A DNA stretch of 54,472 nucleotides from Enhygromyxa salina (GCF_002994615.1 NZ_PVNK01000211.1:1-54472), one strand, 5' to 3'. Shown: positions 8,364 to 17,634, counted from the stretch's first letter. Notes: generated by a model from the letters alone, not told the origin. Numbers and translations: made by a program.

Positions 8364-9548
8364 ATGGCCGAATACAAGCGCGACGACGACCACTGTGGGC
8401 CCGAGGCCCGAATCGAGACCCTGGCGATCCACGGCGGCCAGCACAGCGAGCCGGTCACGGGCGCCGTGATGACGCCGATCTTCCAGACCTCGACCTACGT
8501 TCAGAAGTCCCCGGGCGAGCACACCGGCTTCGAGTACAGCCGGACCCAGAACCCGACCCGCTTCGCGCTCGAGCGCGCGATCGCCTCGCTCGAGGGTGGG
8601 ACCCACGGGCTCGCGTTCGCCTCGGGCTGCGCGGCCACGACCGCGATCATCCAGCTGCTCGACGCGGGCGACCACGTGATCGCGGGCGACGACATCTACG
8701 GCGGGACCTTTCGCCTGTTCGACAAGGTCATGAGCCGCCGGGGCCACCGCTTCAGCTACGTCGATCCGCGTGATCTCGGCGCCGTCGAGGCCGCGTTCGA
8801 GGACGCGACCAAGCTCGTGTGGCTCGAGACCCCGACCAACCCGATGCTCAAGCTCGGCGACATCGCGGCGATCGCCAGGATGTGCAAGGAGCGGGGCGTG
8901 CTCCTGGCCGTCGACAACACCTTCATGACCCCGGTGTTCCAGCGCCCGCTCGAGCTCGGCGCGGATCTGGTCGTGCACTCGACGACCAAGTACATCGGCG
9001 GCCACTCCGACGTCGTCGGCGGGGCGATCGCCACGGCCAGCGCCGATCTCCACGACCGCCTCCACTTCATCCAAAACTCGTGCGGGGCGGTCCCCGGGCC
9101 TCAGGACTCCTACCTGACCCTGCGCGGGATCAAGACCCTGGCCCTGCGCATGCAACGGCACGAGCAAAACGCGCTCGCCGTGGCCCGCTACCTCGAGGCC
9201 CACGCCAAGGTCGAGCGGGTGATCTATCCAGGCCTCGCCAGCCACCCGCAGCACGAGCTCGCGAGCCGGCAGATGTCGGGCTTCGGCGGCATGGTCAGCT
9301 TCTACTTGAAGGGCGGCCTCGACGAGGCTCGGCGCTTCCTCGAGGCCGTCCGCGTGTTCACCCTGGCCGAGAGCCTCGGCGGGGTCGAGAGCCTGATCGA
9401 GCACCCGGCGATCATGACCCACGCCTCGGTGCCCAAGGAGAACCGCGACAAGCTCGGGATCGCCGACGGCTTCGTGCGCGCGAGCGTGGGCATCGAGCAC
9501 CTCGACGATCTGCTCGCCGACCTCGAGCGCGCGCTCGCGGCTTGCTAG
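8364..9548 (+). CDS. Cystathionine gamma-lyase or gamma-synthase
   Basis: 394 residues, the normal length for the Cys/Met-metabolism PLP family. It starts with RIETLAIHGGQ and has YSRTQNPTR (phosphate binding), SGCAATTA, and the PLP Lys in HSTTKYIGGHSDVVGG (about residue 209). The C-terminal SLGGVESLIEHPAIMTHAS is typical. Directly downstream of cbs (two-base gap), it most likely cleaves cystathionine to cysteine, completing reverse transsulfuration. Gamma-synthase activity cannot be excluded from sequence alone. Confidence 0.92.
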   Translation: MAEYKRDDDHCGPEARIETLAIHGGQHSEPVTGAVMTPIFQTSTYVQKSPGEHTGFEYSRTQNPTRFALERAIASLEGGTHGLAFASGCAATTAIIQLLDAGDHVIAGDDIYGGTFRLFDKVMSRRGHRFSYVDPRDLGAVEAAFEDATKLVWLETPTNPMLKLGDIAAIARMCKERGVLLAVDNTFMTPVFQRPLELGADLVVHSTTKYIGGHSDVVGGAIATASADLHDRLHFIQNSCGAVPGPQDSYLTLRGIKTLALRMQRHEQNALAVARYLEAHAKVERVIYPGLASHPQHELASRQMSGFGGMVSFYLKGGLDEARRFLEAVRVFTLAESLGGVESLIEHPAIMTHASVPKENRDKLGIADGFVRASVGIEHLDDLLADLERALAAC

Positions 9549-9555
9549 ATCTTGA

Positions 9556-9579
9556 AGGGGGGCCTTCGCAGGCCCCCCT
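9556..9579 (+). terminator. Strong GC hairpin after the cbs-lyase operon
   Basis: AGGGGGGCC-TTCGCA-GGCCCCCCT, a perfect 9-bp stem beginning 8 bases after the stop of the lyase gene. It is C-rich rather than T-rich downstream, so it is a likely but non-canonical terminator. The following stretch to 9733 shows no gene. Confidence 0.6.
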
Positions 9580-9733
9580 CCCCTGGATTTATCCAAGTTT
9601 CTTCGCTTCCAGCGGACTAGCAGATCTCCGCGCCGTCGACTCCGGGGAACACGAGCTCGCTGTCGGCGTCGACGAGCTCGCGCTGGGCCTCGCCAACGTG
9701 GATTGGGCCCGAGAGAGCCCTCCCCCAGGTCGG

Positions 9734-10129
9734 CTACACGTCATGGACTGTGCCGCTGACGTCGAAGGCGTCGAGTTCATCGAGCAGGGTCCGAATCACG
9801 TTGGTAGCGAACGCGAGCACTCCGGGAGCACGGCCCGCGAGCAGGCCAAGCAGCTCACGGGACGCGTCGTCGATCTGCAGCTCGAAGCTCTCGAAGCTCT
9901 CGAAGAGGGTACTCACCAGGAGGTCGAGTCCCCCGGTGAGCTTGCGGATGGTGTCGAGGCTCGGAGAAAAAGCCCCATGCTCGAGCCGACGGATGGTGTC
10001 CGCCGACAACCCGCTACGTTCTGCGAGCTGCTCCTGTGTCATGCCACGGGCCTTCCTCAGCTGTCGGATGTGCTTGCCAAACGCAGCGCGCTGAGAATCC
10101 AGAGGCGGAGTCGACTTGGGCTCGGTCAT
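9734..10129 (-). CDS. XRE-family helix-turn-helix regulator
   Basis: 131 residues. Residues about 16-70 are a clear Cro/CI-type HTH (FGKHIRQLRKARGMTQEQLA, then SGLSADTIRRLEHGAFSPSL). The C-terminal half is helical (LLVSTLFESFESFELQIDD) and not recognised; it could dimerise or bind the partner. The ATG overlaps the TGA of the upstream gene on the same strand by four bases, so the two proteins are probably made together. Confidence 0.88.
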   Translation of the reverse strand: MTEPKSTPPLDSQRAAFGKHIRQLRKARGMTQEQLAERSGLSADTIRRLEHGAFSPSLDTIRKLTGGLDLLVSTLFESFESFELQIDDASRELLGLLAGRAPGVLAFATNVIRTLLDELDAFDVSGTVHDV

Positions 10130-10584
10130 GGCGCCTCCGCGTCGAGCGCCCGGTAGCGCGTCGTGCTCGTCTTGCCCTTGCGCTCGGCCTTCCCCGCTTC
10201 GATGAGGCGTTTGAGCCCCTTCCTCAGTTTCCAGGGAGGCCCGCCGACGCGCGCAGTCAGGTAGCAGGCAGCGACGTCCCCTTCAGCCTCTGCGAGCACC
10301 CTGTAGAGGTAGTCGTCAAAGTTCGCGCCGTGGGCCCGCTTGGCGAGTTCGAGTCGCCGTCGGTCGATCAACGGGCCTCCATCCATCGGGAGAGCGAGAG
10401 CCTCGCCCTCGGGATCGTCGAGCAGCTCACCGATGGTGACCTGACGCAGCGCGGGCCCCCGGGGGCCGTTGTACAGGTGCTCAAAGACATCGCCGAGCGT
10501 CCAGTCGAGGTGTGCACGCAGCACGAGCGCTACGGCGCGACGTTCGGCTTCGGCGAGGAGGGGGTCGAGGTGGGAGGCCGCCAT
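10126..10584 (-). CDS. Hypothetical protein with probable winged-helix C-terminus
   Basis: 152 residues, no family recognised. The middle part (DDYLYRVLAEAEGDVAACYLTARV) and C-terminal GGPPWKLRKGLKRLIEAGKAERKGKTSTTRY resemble a winged helix with a basic wing. It is translationally coupled to the XRE gene. A two-gene regulator module or toxin-antitoxin-like pair is conceivable, but no nuclease or kinase motif is visible. Confidence 0.6.
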   Translation of the reverse strand: MAASHLDPLLAEAERRAVALVLRAHLDWTLGDVFEHLYNGPRGPALRQVTIGELLDDPEGEALALPMDGGPLIDRRRLELAKRAHGANFDDYLYRVLAEAEGDVAACYLTARVGGPPWKLRKGLKRLIEAGKAERKGKTSTTRYRALDAEAP

Positions 10585-10626
10585 CGCCCCGCGGTCGTCG
10601 CTCGGGGTGAAGCGTTCCCGAGAAAA

Positions 10627-11202
10627 TCAGCTTGGCGGCGTCGGGGTTTGTCGGGGAGGCGACGTTGGTGTCTCGGCGCGCCGCTGGACCCGGTCGGCGA
10701 GCTCGGTCTGCGCGCGGTGGCGGCGAGTTCGAGCCGTTGTCCGCGAGATCCCTTCGTGCTCGGCAAAGGACCCGGCGTCGCCCCCTTCGAGATCGTGCTC
10801 GATGACGTCTCGGTAGTGATCGGGGAGCTGCTCGAGCTCTTCGTTGGCCAGCTCCCACCGCTGGCGCCAACGCGCGTGGGAGCTCGGGCTCCGTGCGGGA
10901 GCCAGCGGCTCGTGCTTCACCCCCTCCGCGAGCTCACTGCGGCGGTATCGGGCGCGCAGCTCGTTGTGCGCGAGGTTGCGAGCGATCCCGAAGACCCACC
11001 CCCGGAGGGACTCCCGCGCCTCGAAGCCCGGGAGTTTGTCCAAGAGGACCACGAGGGTGGCCTGGGTGAGATCCTTGGCGACATCGGGCCCGAACCAGGA
11101 CGAGAAGTAGCGGCGAAGCTCAACTGTCAGAACCGGCGCGAGCCTGGCCCACGCACCCCGCTCCTCGTCGCGGACGGCACGGAGTAGCTCGTCGAGGTCC
11201 AT
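10627..11202 (-). CDS. ECF-type RNA polymerase sigma factor
   Basis: 191 residues from the ATG at 11202. Region 2 is at about 25-95 (DVAKDLTQATLVVLLDKLPG, then LRGWVFGIARNLAHNELRAR). Region 4 is at about 120-175 (LEQLPDHYRDVIEHDLEG, then GISRTTARTRRHRAQTEL). The open frame extends 43 codons upstream, but that part overlaps the divergent kinase gene and looks unrelated. It is divergent from a transmembrane Ser/Thr kinase with a 77-bp gap. Paired ECF and kinase genes occur elsewhere, where phosphorylation or membrane signalling controls the sigma factor; no anti-sigma gene is adjacent. Confidence 0.88.
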   Translation of the reverse strand: MDLDELLRAVRDEERGAWARLAPVLTVELRRYFSSWFGPDVAKDLTQATLVVLLDKLPGFEARESLRGWVFGIARNLAHNELRARYRRSELAEGVKHEPLAPARSPSSHARWRQRWELANEELEQLPDHYRDVIEHDLEGGDAGSFAEHEGISRTTARTRRHRAQTELADRVQRRAETPTSPPRQTPTPPS

Positions 11203-11279
11203 CCCGGGTGACCATACAGCCGACGCCCCCGTGACCCAAGAGCTGATCCAACACGCATGCCGGATGAAGCCGCGCACCC

Positions 11280-12884
11280 ATGCGAGTACGCTCGACCTGG
11301 ACCGGAGCAGCCTTGCCCTCAGATCCACCATCAGACGACGAAGTCGACGACGCCGAGCTCGACCGCCTGGCCGCGGGGCTCGAGCGTCGTGACATGCCAG
11401 AGGACGTGGCTGAGCTGATGTGGGCCATCGCCGAGAAGACCTTCGTGCGGATGGGCGAGCCGAACGCCGAGCCGTACTTGTTCGAGGGCTTCGAGGCGCT
11501 CGACACCAAGTTCGGCGGCATGGGCATGGTGATCGAGGCTCGTGATCCGCAGCTCGACCGCAAGGTGGCGATCAAGCTGTGGGTGAGCTCGGGACCCGAA
11601 GCCGAGGCTGCCCTGCTGGCGGAGGCGAAGCTCCTCGCCAAGCTCACCCACCCGAACGTCGTGACGGTGTACGAGACCGGGCAATGGAATGGCCGGGTGT
11701 ACTTCGTGATGGAGTGGGTCGAGGGGCTGGACGGCCACGAGTGGATGCAGACGCCGCGCGACTGGCGAGAGCTCCGTGATGTCTTTGCAGGCGCGGGAGC
11801 CGGGCTGGCGGCCGCTCACGACGCCGGGGTTCAGCACCGCGACTTCAAGCCGGCGAATATGCTCATTGGCAACGATGGTCGGGTGTTGGTTGCCGACTTC
11901 GGCGTCGCTGAGAAGGTCCGCGCGTTCGACTCGGATGACGATCACCCGGCGCCGCTCGTCGGGACCCCCAGCTACATGGCTCCCGAGCGGCTCCGCGGCG
12001 AGCGAGGCGACCCTCGCTCGGATCAGTTCTCGTTTTGCGTGGCGCTGTGGCGTGGGCTCCACGGACAGCGCCCCTATCCGGGCGATGCACCCGACGAGTT
12101 GCTCGAGGCCATCGAGGCCGGCGCGATCCGAGCTGGCTCGCCAGACTCCAGCGTCCCACACTGGCTCAGCCGGGTTGTCCGCAAGGGGCTCGAGTACGAT
12201 GCCGAACGCCGCCATCGTGACATGCACGAGCTCGTTCGTGCGCTGCTCGATGAGCCCGACGGTGGGGGCGAGTTCTCTGACGGTGAGTCAGATGAGAAGG
12301 AGACGCTCGTTCCCGGTGAAGGGCTGCTCAACGTACCCGTGGCAGGCAAAGACCAGCCTCGGAAAGCGTGGCAGATCTTCTTGTACGGCTCCATGACGGG
12401 CATCGTGCTGGTGATGATGGTGCTCCTCGGCCTGGCGATTGTCCGCGGCCAGATCGAGCGTACCTTCTCGGCCGATCAGCCCACGCCCCCGCAGATATCC
12501 GAGTCCGAGTCCGAGTCACAGAGGCCAGAGCCAGCCGATCAAGCCCAGCAGACCGAGACGGGTGACGAGGACCCCTTCGACGCGATCCTTCAAGCCATCG
12601 AGCGTGGCGAGTTCACCGAGGCCCACAGCTCGTGGCTGCGCGAGCGCTCGGTTGATGGTGCCCCGGGTCTGACCGACCACGAGTCGTTGGCGATCGGCCG
12701 GGCGAGTTTTGAGCGGGCTGTCGAGCTCAGGACGACCGCGCCTACCGGGTCAGATGAGGCCGAGTTTCTAGCCGCGTCCATCGCCTTGTACCTTAAAGAC
12801 TCCGGGGACACGGCCGACACGCGAGGCGCCGGAGAACGGCTCGGGCAAGATCTGGAAGAGCTGCGCGGGGCCAAGGCTCGCTAG
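11280..12884 (+). CDS. Transmembrane Ser/Thr protein kinase
   Basis: 534 residues. An acidic N-terminal extension (about 1-65) precedes a Hanks-type kinase domain at about 68-325. It has a reduced glycine loop GGMGMV, the ATP Lys in VAIKLW (about 98), catalytic HRDFKPAN (187-194), DFG in VADFGVAE, and APER. One membrane helix is at about 367-389 (SMTGIVLVMMVLLGLAIV), followed by a Ser/Glu/Gln-rich stretch and a helical exterior domain of about 110 residues. The HRDF variant still has the Lys and Asn needed for catalysis. Divergent from the ECF sigma gene, its likely partner. The TAG overlaps the convergent gene end by four bases. Confidence 0.92.
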   Translation: MRVRSTWTGAALPSDPPSDDEVDDAELDRLAAGLERRDMPEDVAELMWAIAEKTFVRMGEPNAEPYLFEGFEALDTKFGGMGMVIEARDPQLDRKVAIKLWVSSGPEAEAALLAEAKLLAKLTHPNVVTVYETGQWNGRVYFVMEWVEGLDGHEWMQTPRDWRELRDVFAGAGAGLAAAHDAGVQHRDFKPANMLIGNDGRVLVADFGVAEKVRAFDSDDDHPAPLVGTPSYMAPERLRGERGDPRSDQFSFCVALWRGLHGQRPYPGDAPDELLEAIEAGAIRAGSPDSSVPHWLSRVVRKGLEYDAERRHRDMHELVRALLDEPDGGGEFSDGESDEKETLVPGEGLLNVPVAGKDQPRKAWQIFLYGSMTGIVLVMMVLLGLAIVRGQIERTFSADQPTPPQISESESESQRPEPADQAQQTETGDEDPFDAILQAIERGEFTEAHSSWLRERSVDGAPGLTDHESLAIGRASFERAVELRTTAPTGSDEAEFLAASIALYLKDSGDTADTRGAGERLGQDLEELRGAKAR

Positions 12885-13393
12885 TCGAAGCAGTCCACGG
12901 TTCCATCCACATTCTGGATGCCGTGCTCACACCAGGCGAGGTAGCCCATGCAGTCGTCCAACTGCACCACCGTCTCGACCTCCGTGCAGTCGCTCGCTCC
13001 ACAGCAGATGATGTCTCCGAGCGGACCTGGTGTGATCGAGAGCCCAGCTTCCTGGCAGTGCCCGAAGTCGCACACACTGGGAAAGGGCTGGTAACAGACG
13101 ACCCCTCCGGTAGGGGTCACGGTCGCGTGCTCACAGGCGTACCTCGAGCCCGCTGTGCACTGCCCCTCGCGGTCGGGGAGCCAGCACGCGGCCCCTGTCG
13201 CGTCGTGGACGCAGCACACGTCTGAGTTGAACCGTGGTGCATCTGGGCCAGCCCACTCGCAGAAGCGCGCGAAGGTCTGCCCGATCGCGTCCGTCAGCGG
13301 CTGGCCGGCTGAATCGAGATAGACGTCGGCGCACAAATCGGGGCTCGTCGCGAAGGTGTTGAGAACGGTGGTGAGAATGATTGAGAGCGTCAT
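12881..13393 (-). CDS. Cys-rich secreted protein, function unknown
   Basis: 170 residues. A short hydrophobic start (MTLSIILTTVLNTFA) looks like a signal peptide. About 17 cysteines follow in loose repeats of two types, CCVHDATGAACW and ICCGASDC, the pattern of disulfide-rich exported myxobacterial proteins. The last bases overlap the convergent kinase gene by four bases. A role outside the cell or in the periplasm is inferred from signal and Cys content only. Confidence 0.65.
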   Translation of the reverse strand: MTLSIILTTVLNTFATSPDLCADVYLDSAGQPLTDAIGQTFARFCEWAGPDAPRFNSDVCCVHDATGAACWLPDREGQCTAGSRYACEHATVTPTGGVVCYQPFPSVCDFGHCQEAGLSITPGPLGDIICCGASDCTEVETVVQLDDCMGYLAWCEHGIQNVDGTVDCFD

Positions 13394-13564
13394 GCGCGGA
13401 CGCTAGCACGCGCAATACGCGCCGAATCCGCTGCAAGAATGGCCTGCGACGAGATCGCGGTCGAGCCGCACGGATGGGATGGGCAGTCTCAGAAACGACC
13501 CACGCAACGAAGAGCGAATTGTGGAGAGCGCCGACCACCAGGTCGTTCACGCTCGCATCTGAGA

Positions 13565-15178
13565 TCAACCCAGCAACGCGGCAAGGGCCTGCTCCAACCG
13601 GTTCGTGCAGCGCGGCCTGGCAACCACGACTCCAACACCGTGCGCCTGATGAAACGCGTCCTTCTCGAGCCACGGTGCCCCGCCCGCGGCGGGAACCACG
13701 AGCAGCGCGCGTTCGGGCGGGTGCCCGCGCCAGCGCAGGGCGTCGTGGTACAGGTGCGCGCTCGTCATCGCGTCGAGAACGTTCGCACGAGACACGCGGT
13801 ACTTGGCGTCCAGGACTATCCAGCGTGCGCTGTCGCCGGTCTCGACGCTGACTACGAGGTCGGGGAAGCGCGTGACGTTCAGCGATCGAAACTCGTGCTC
13901 TTTCTTCATCGACCACGTCGCGCACTTGACCTGGAACCCGAGCCAGACTCGACGTCCCGCGCCGTCGCTTCCGCTCCAGGCCAGGTCGGCCGGCGGCGAG
14001 GTGACGGTCGCCAGCTCCTCGAAGCCGAACGACTCGCGTAGCAGACGACGCGCGGTCACAAAGCACCAGCGCTCGTAGAGCTCCCACGTTGGTGGCAGCC
14101 ACAGATCCTCGTCGCGCGGCTCACCCTCGAAGCCCAGGCCCAGCGTTCGCCAGCCGAGCTTGTAGGTGCGCGAGTAGACCGGGTGCGCGCTAATCGTGTT
14201 GAGCCCCCCCGCGGTGATCTGCGCGCGCGTCACCGCCGACAGCACGGGCCCGCGCAGCGCCCGGACGAGATGACGCTCGAGCCCGAGCAAGTAGCGCTCG
14301 CGGACCGGCCAGCGCTCGGCCAGCGTGGTCCGCGTTCCAGACTCCCGCTCCCGCTCGACCTTGACCGCCAAGCGCTCACGACAGTCGACGACACGCCGCA
14401 GAACACTCTGGGTCAGCGCCTTGATGCAGCGGTTGGCGGCCTCGTCGACGTGTGGCTCGACCACGGGCGCGTCCAGCCGCGGGGCCGGCCCGGAGTTCGC
14501 GGGTTGTTCTTGACCGACGAGCAGCGACGCGAGCTGTGGGTTGCGAAGCGCCTGAAACACGGTCCGTCGATCGGCGCGCCGGACCTGGGCGAGCGCGAGC
14601 ATGCGTCGCTCCTGACGTAGACGACGCACCGGCGCAGCCAGGACGCGCTCGAGACTCGACAGGAAGTCCTTCGCGTAGGTCCGCAGCTTCCCGTAGGCGA
14701 GCAGCGGGTCGTCGAGCTGACCCAGGCTCCCGGTGCGCGTCGTCGCAGGTTCGCTGCCGAGGACGAACTCTGGCTGGGCTTGGCGAAGCTCCGCGATGAT
14801 CTCCGCGAAGCGATCGCGCCCGAGCTTGTCCGGGTTGGGCGAGACGTCGAGGCGCAGCACGTGTTCGGCCCCGCCGCGAAGGTCGACCAGGCGCGCCCGG
14901 ACCTCGCCCGCGTAGAAACTCGGCTTCCAGCGCCAGCGGGATTGGCCAGCGCCGTGCTCGACCGCGACGGGTTCGTCATCGATCTCGAGGCGCCAGTGCT
15001 CGCCCTCGCTCGCCAGCTCAGCCTCGACGAGTTCGCGGAAGCCCTCGATGGCTTCGCGCGCGTCGACGAGGTTGAGCTCCAGATCGGGGCGAGGCCGCGC
15101 GTGCAGACTCAGCGCCAAAAACGCGCGCTCCCAGTGGTTGTGAGGTCGTGTTCGAGCTCTTCGAGCTTGCTCAGGCAA
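13565..15178 (-). CDS. McrC-like restriction nuclease subunit (DUF2357/DUF524 type)
   Basis: 537 residues. The N-terminal half fits a DUF2357-like strand-rich domain (FYAGEVRARLVDLRGGAEH, then LRLDVSPNPDKL). The C-terminal part has a PD-(D/E)XK nuclease core: ELYERWCFV (Glu), PDLVVSVE (Asp), WIVLDAKYRV (D-x-K), then DAMTSAHLYHDALR. These are hallmarks of the McrC/DUF524 nuclease group. It overlaps the upstream AAA gene by 70 bp, as mcrB and mcrC pairs often do. Predicted role: cleavage of modified foreign DNA, powered by the partner NTPase. The exact start could be further in. Confidence 0.85.
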   Translation of the reverse strand: MPEQARRARTRPHNHWERAFLALSLHARPRPDLELNLVDAREAIEGFRELVEAELASEGEHWRLEIDDEPVAVEHGAGQSRWRWKPSFYAGEVRARLVDLRGGAEHVLRLDVSPNPDKLGRDRFAEIIAELRQAQPEFVLGSEPATTRTGSLGQLDDPLLAYGKLRTYAKDFLSSLERVLAAPVRRLRQERRMLALAQVRRADRRTVFQALRNPQLASLLVGQEQPANSGPAPRLDAPVVEPHVDEAANRCIKALTQSVLRRVVDCRERLAVKVERERESGTRTTLAERWPVRERYLLGLERHLVRALRGPVLSAVTRAQITAGGLNTISAHPVYSRTYKLGWRTLGLGFEGEPRDEDLWLPPTWELYERWCFVTARRLLRESFGFEELATVTSPPADLAWSGSDGAGRRVWLGFQVKCATWSMKKEHEFRSLNVTRFPDLVVSVETGDSARWIVLDAKYRVSRANVLDAMTSAHLYHDALRWRGHPPERALLVVPAAGGAPWLEKDAFHQAHGVGVVVARPRCTNRLEQALAALLG

Positions 15179-17385
15179 CGCTCGAGCTTGTATCGCTTGG
15201 CGACCTTCTTGGTCTCGTCGAGGGCGGCGCGGAAGCGGGGCGAGTCGTCGCCGCGCAGCTTGGGCACGATCTTGGCGTAGACGATCGCGTCGAGGGCCGC
15301 GTCGAACTCCAGTTGGCCACCGTGCTCCTGGTTACGAGCGAGAAAGTCGACGACGTCGTCGACCACCCGCCAGCCAAAGTGCAGCCGCGCGGGCACCAGC
15401 GCCTGCATGAGCTCGGTCAACGCCGTCCGCAGCCGCTCCGTGTCCTGCTTGCCGAGATTGGTCCGGTCCCAGCCGGCGTAGTCGTTGATGTCGATGTCCC
15501 AAAATTCGAGGGTGAAGGCGCGATCGAGAACCTTGTCCGAGAGCCCGTGGGTGGTCTCGTCCATGTTGACGGTGCCGATGATCACGAGGTTGCTCGGGTA
15601 AGGGATCCGCTTCTCGACACCGTCGTGCATGTCGCCCTCGCTGTGGAGGTCGATGCGATCACCGGTCTCCATCGCGGACAGGAGAGGCGCGAGGTACTGC
15701 TCCGGGCGAGAGAGGTTCATCTCGTCGAGGATCAGTACGTGCGGGGCCTCAGGCCTGCTCACGGCCTGGCGCAGGAACTCGAGCACTGGGGTGCGGACGT
15801 AGGCCGTGGGCTGGATCGGGTTCACGTAGCCGAGCAGTGGTCCAGGGTCGTACCAGCCGGGCTGGACCGCGATGATCTTGACACGTGCGCGCGCCGCCTC
15901 GCCGCCGCCAGCGAGGGCGAGGCCGTACTGACGAGCGAGCTGGGTCTTGCCGGCGCCGGACAGACCCGTGAGCACGGCGAAGTGCCGGCGCGGATGGGCC
16001 CAGAGGCCGGCGTGGAGCTCGGCCACGAGGGCGCGGGGGAAGTTGTAGGTCAGCCCGGCGTAGAGTTCGTCGAAGGGTGACTTTTGAATCCCTCCGACAT
16101 CGGTCGTGAGGGCTTCTTCCTCCTCGTCGGGCTCGTCGGCTCCGTCGGGTTCGTCGATCGGTTCGAGGATCGCCGGCTCCCAATGGATCTGCTTGGCCCA
16201 TTCCCGACCGCGTTCGGTGAGCACCCACAACCTGTTTTCTGGTGTGAAGAGGCCGAGGTGGTTGCACCACCCCACAATCGCGCTCGGGGCGACGGTTCCC
16301 GTCCACCCTGGGTTGGCCTTCTGGATCGCGCGCAAGAGATCGGTGTTTCGGATCGGGCCGTGGTCTCGCACGTGAATGAGAGCCAGGTCGAAGCCGAGTA
16401 TCCGCGTCAGCAACCACTTGGCGAGTTCATCGGGGTCTCCGGTCTCGAGCACCGCGCGGCCGGAGGGGGTCAATTTGTAGACGCGCCCATCTCGATAGAC
16501 CACGCCCAGCTCTCCTTGCAGCACACTGATGGTCGTGCCATGGCTCGAGTCCTTCTTGCCGGGCTGCTCGGTACGGAGAAAGTCGATGAAGTCCTCCCGC
16601 GTCAGCCCCCCCTCAACCGCCTGGAGCATCGCCAACACGGATTGGAAGTAGCCCCGGCTAGCGGTCATCCCTTTGCGACGTCGAGCAGCCGGCAATGGCT
16701 TGAGCTTTGCCTCGCCTGTGTTCGTAACAACCTCGGTGACGTCTTCCTCCGTCTCGGCGTTGCTCCGGTGCAGGTGCATCAGCCACGGCAGGCTCATGCG
16801 GGCCGCGAGCGCGTCGTAGTCGTCGTGGGCGACCGGGCCGAGGACATCGTTGAGGCGGCCGACGATCGCCCGGTTGACCGCGAGCGCGCCCTTGGGGGGA
16901 TCGGCGAGGAACCAGCCCGCGATCTCGTGCAGCAGCCTGCGGCTGGCCAGGGTCGTGAACTCGGTCGGGAACAGCGCGGAGAGCAGACGGAGGATCTTCA
17001 GCCATGGGGTGCGGCGACCCTCGAATTGCGCGACGAGGCGGTCGAAGATCGTCTTGATGTGCGCGGCCTTGATGACCTTGCCCTCGGGGAGGGGGGCCAT
17101 CGCTTCGGTGGCGAGCCACTCGCGGAAGTCCTCGTCGTCGAGGGCGACGTCGACCTTGACCGAGCCCATGCCGGTGCTGGTAATTGCCTCGGACTCCCAC
17201 AGCTTGCGCTGGAACTCGCGCGATCGTCGGAGCTCGGGGGGCGCCTGCGCAACCTCGCGGAGCAAGGCGGCGGCGCCCTGGCGCCAGCCAGAGACCCAGT
17301 CGGGGGGCTTGGCCTCGACGGTGTTGCAGAGCGAGCGGAGATCCTCGTCGGTGTAGGCCATGGGAGCGGTTCGATCTAGTAACAT
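15109..17385 (-). CDS. McrB-like AAA+ NTPase with winged-helix N-terminus
   Basis: 758 residues. A helical N-terminal part is followed by a winged-helix region around residues 300-420 (YKLTPSGRAVLETGDPDEL, then LWVLTERGREWAKQIHW), resembling Mrr-N-type readers. The AAA+ core has Walker A TGLSGAGKTQLAR (about 470-482), Walker B HVLILDEMNLSRPEQY (about 545), and sensor region IIGTVNMDETTHGLSDKVLD. This DEMNLS/TVNMDETT pairing is characteristic of McrB-family GTPases/ATPases. With the downstream nuclease gene it forms a type IV restriction-like module. A second ATG at 17361 could be the true start. Confidence 0.88.
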   Translation of the reverse strand: MLLDRTAPMAYTDEDLRSLCNTVEAKPPDWVSGWRQGAAALLREVAQAPPELRRSREFQRKLWESEAITSTGMGSVKVDVALDDEDFREWLATEAMAPLPEGKVIKAAHIKTIFDRLVAQFEGRRTPWLKILRLLSALFPTEFTTLASRRLLHEIAGWFLADPPKGALAVNRAIVGRLNDVLGPVAHDDYDALAARMSLPWLMHLHRSNAETEEDVTEVVTNTGEAKLKPLPAARRRKGMTASRGYFQSVLAMLQAVEGGLTREDFIDFLRTEQPGKKDSSHGTTISVLQGELGVVYRDGRVYKLTPSGRAVLETGDPDELAKWLLTRILGFDLALIHVRDHGPIRNTDLLRAIQKANPGWTGTVAPSAIVGWCNHLGLFTPENRLWVLTERGREWAKQIHWEPAILEPIDEPDGADEPDEEEEALTTDVGGIQKSPFDELYAGLTYNFPRALVAELHAGLWAHPRRHFAVLTGLSGAGKTQLARQYGLALAGGGEAARARVKIIAVQPGWYDPGPLLGYVNPIQPTAYVRTPVLEFLRQAVSRPEAPHVLILDEMNLSRPEQYLAPLLSAMETGDRIDLHSEGDMHDGVEKRIPYPSNLVIIGTVNMDETTHGLSDKVLDRAFTLEFWDIDINDYAGWDRTNLGKQDTERLRTALTELMQALVPARLHFGWRVVDDVVDFLARNQEHGGQLEFDAALDAIVYAKIVPKLRGDDSPRFRAALDETKKVAKRYKLERCLSKLEELEHDLTTTGSARFWR

Positions 17386-17634
17386 GCCCGCCGAGTGCCC
17401 AGGCCCACGAAACGCTCATGCCTCGAAACCCTGACCCGGGCGAGCTTGCTCGAGCTTGCCTCTGCTTTCGACGTCGAGGTCAACGTAAGGTGACGGTGAA
17501 GGCATCTTGCAGACGCACGGAGCCTGTGGCAGCGCCCAGCTCCGCAGCTCGCGGCTCTGGACCCCGACCTCGGCACCATGCTGCTGAGCCTCGGCCAGAG
17601 CGTGCTCGCGCTCGAGCGCGCAGGCTCGATCTGC
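17386..17634. other. Region without a clear gene
   Basis: No convincing gene. A short open stretch 17395-17493 (+) could encode a 32-residue tail ending LLELASAFDVEVNVR, like the C-terminal helix of small XRE regulators. It has no HTH, so it is at most a remnant. The rest fits decay next to an insertion-sequence remnant. Confidence 0.35.

Noticed and set aside
17395..17493. Small XRE antitoxin gene beside the McrBC module
   Set aside because: Only a 32-residue tail-like segment with no helix-turn-helix; too short to call.
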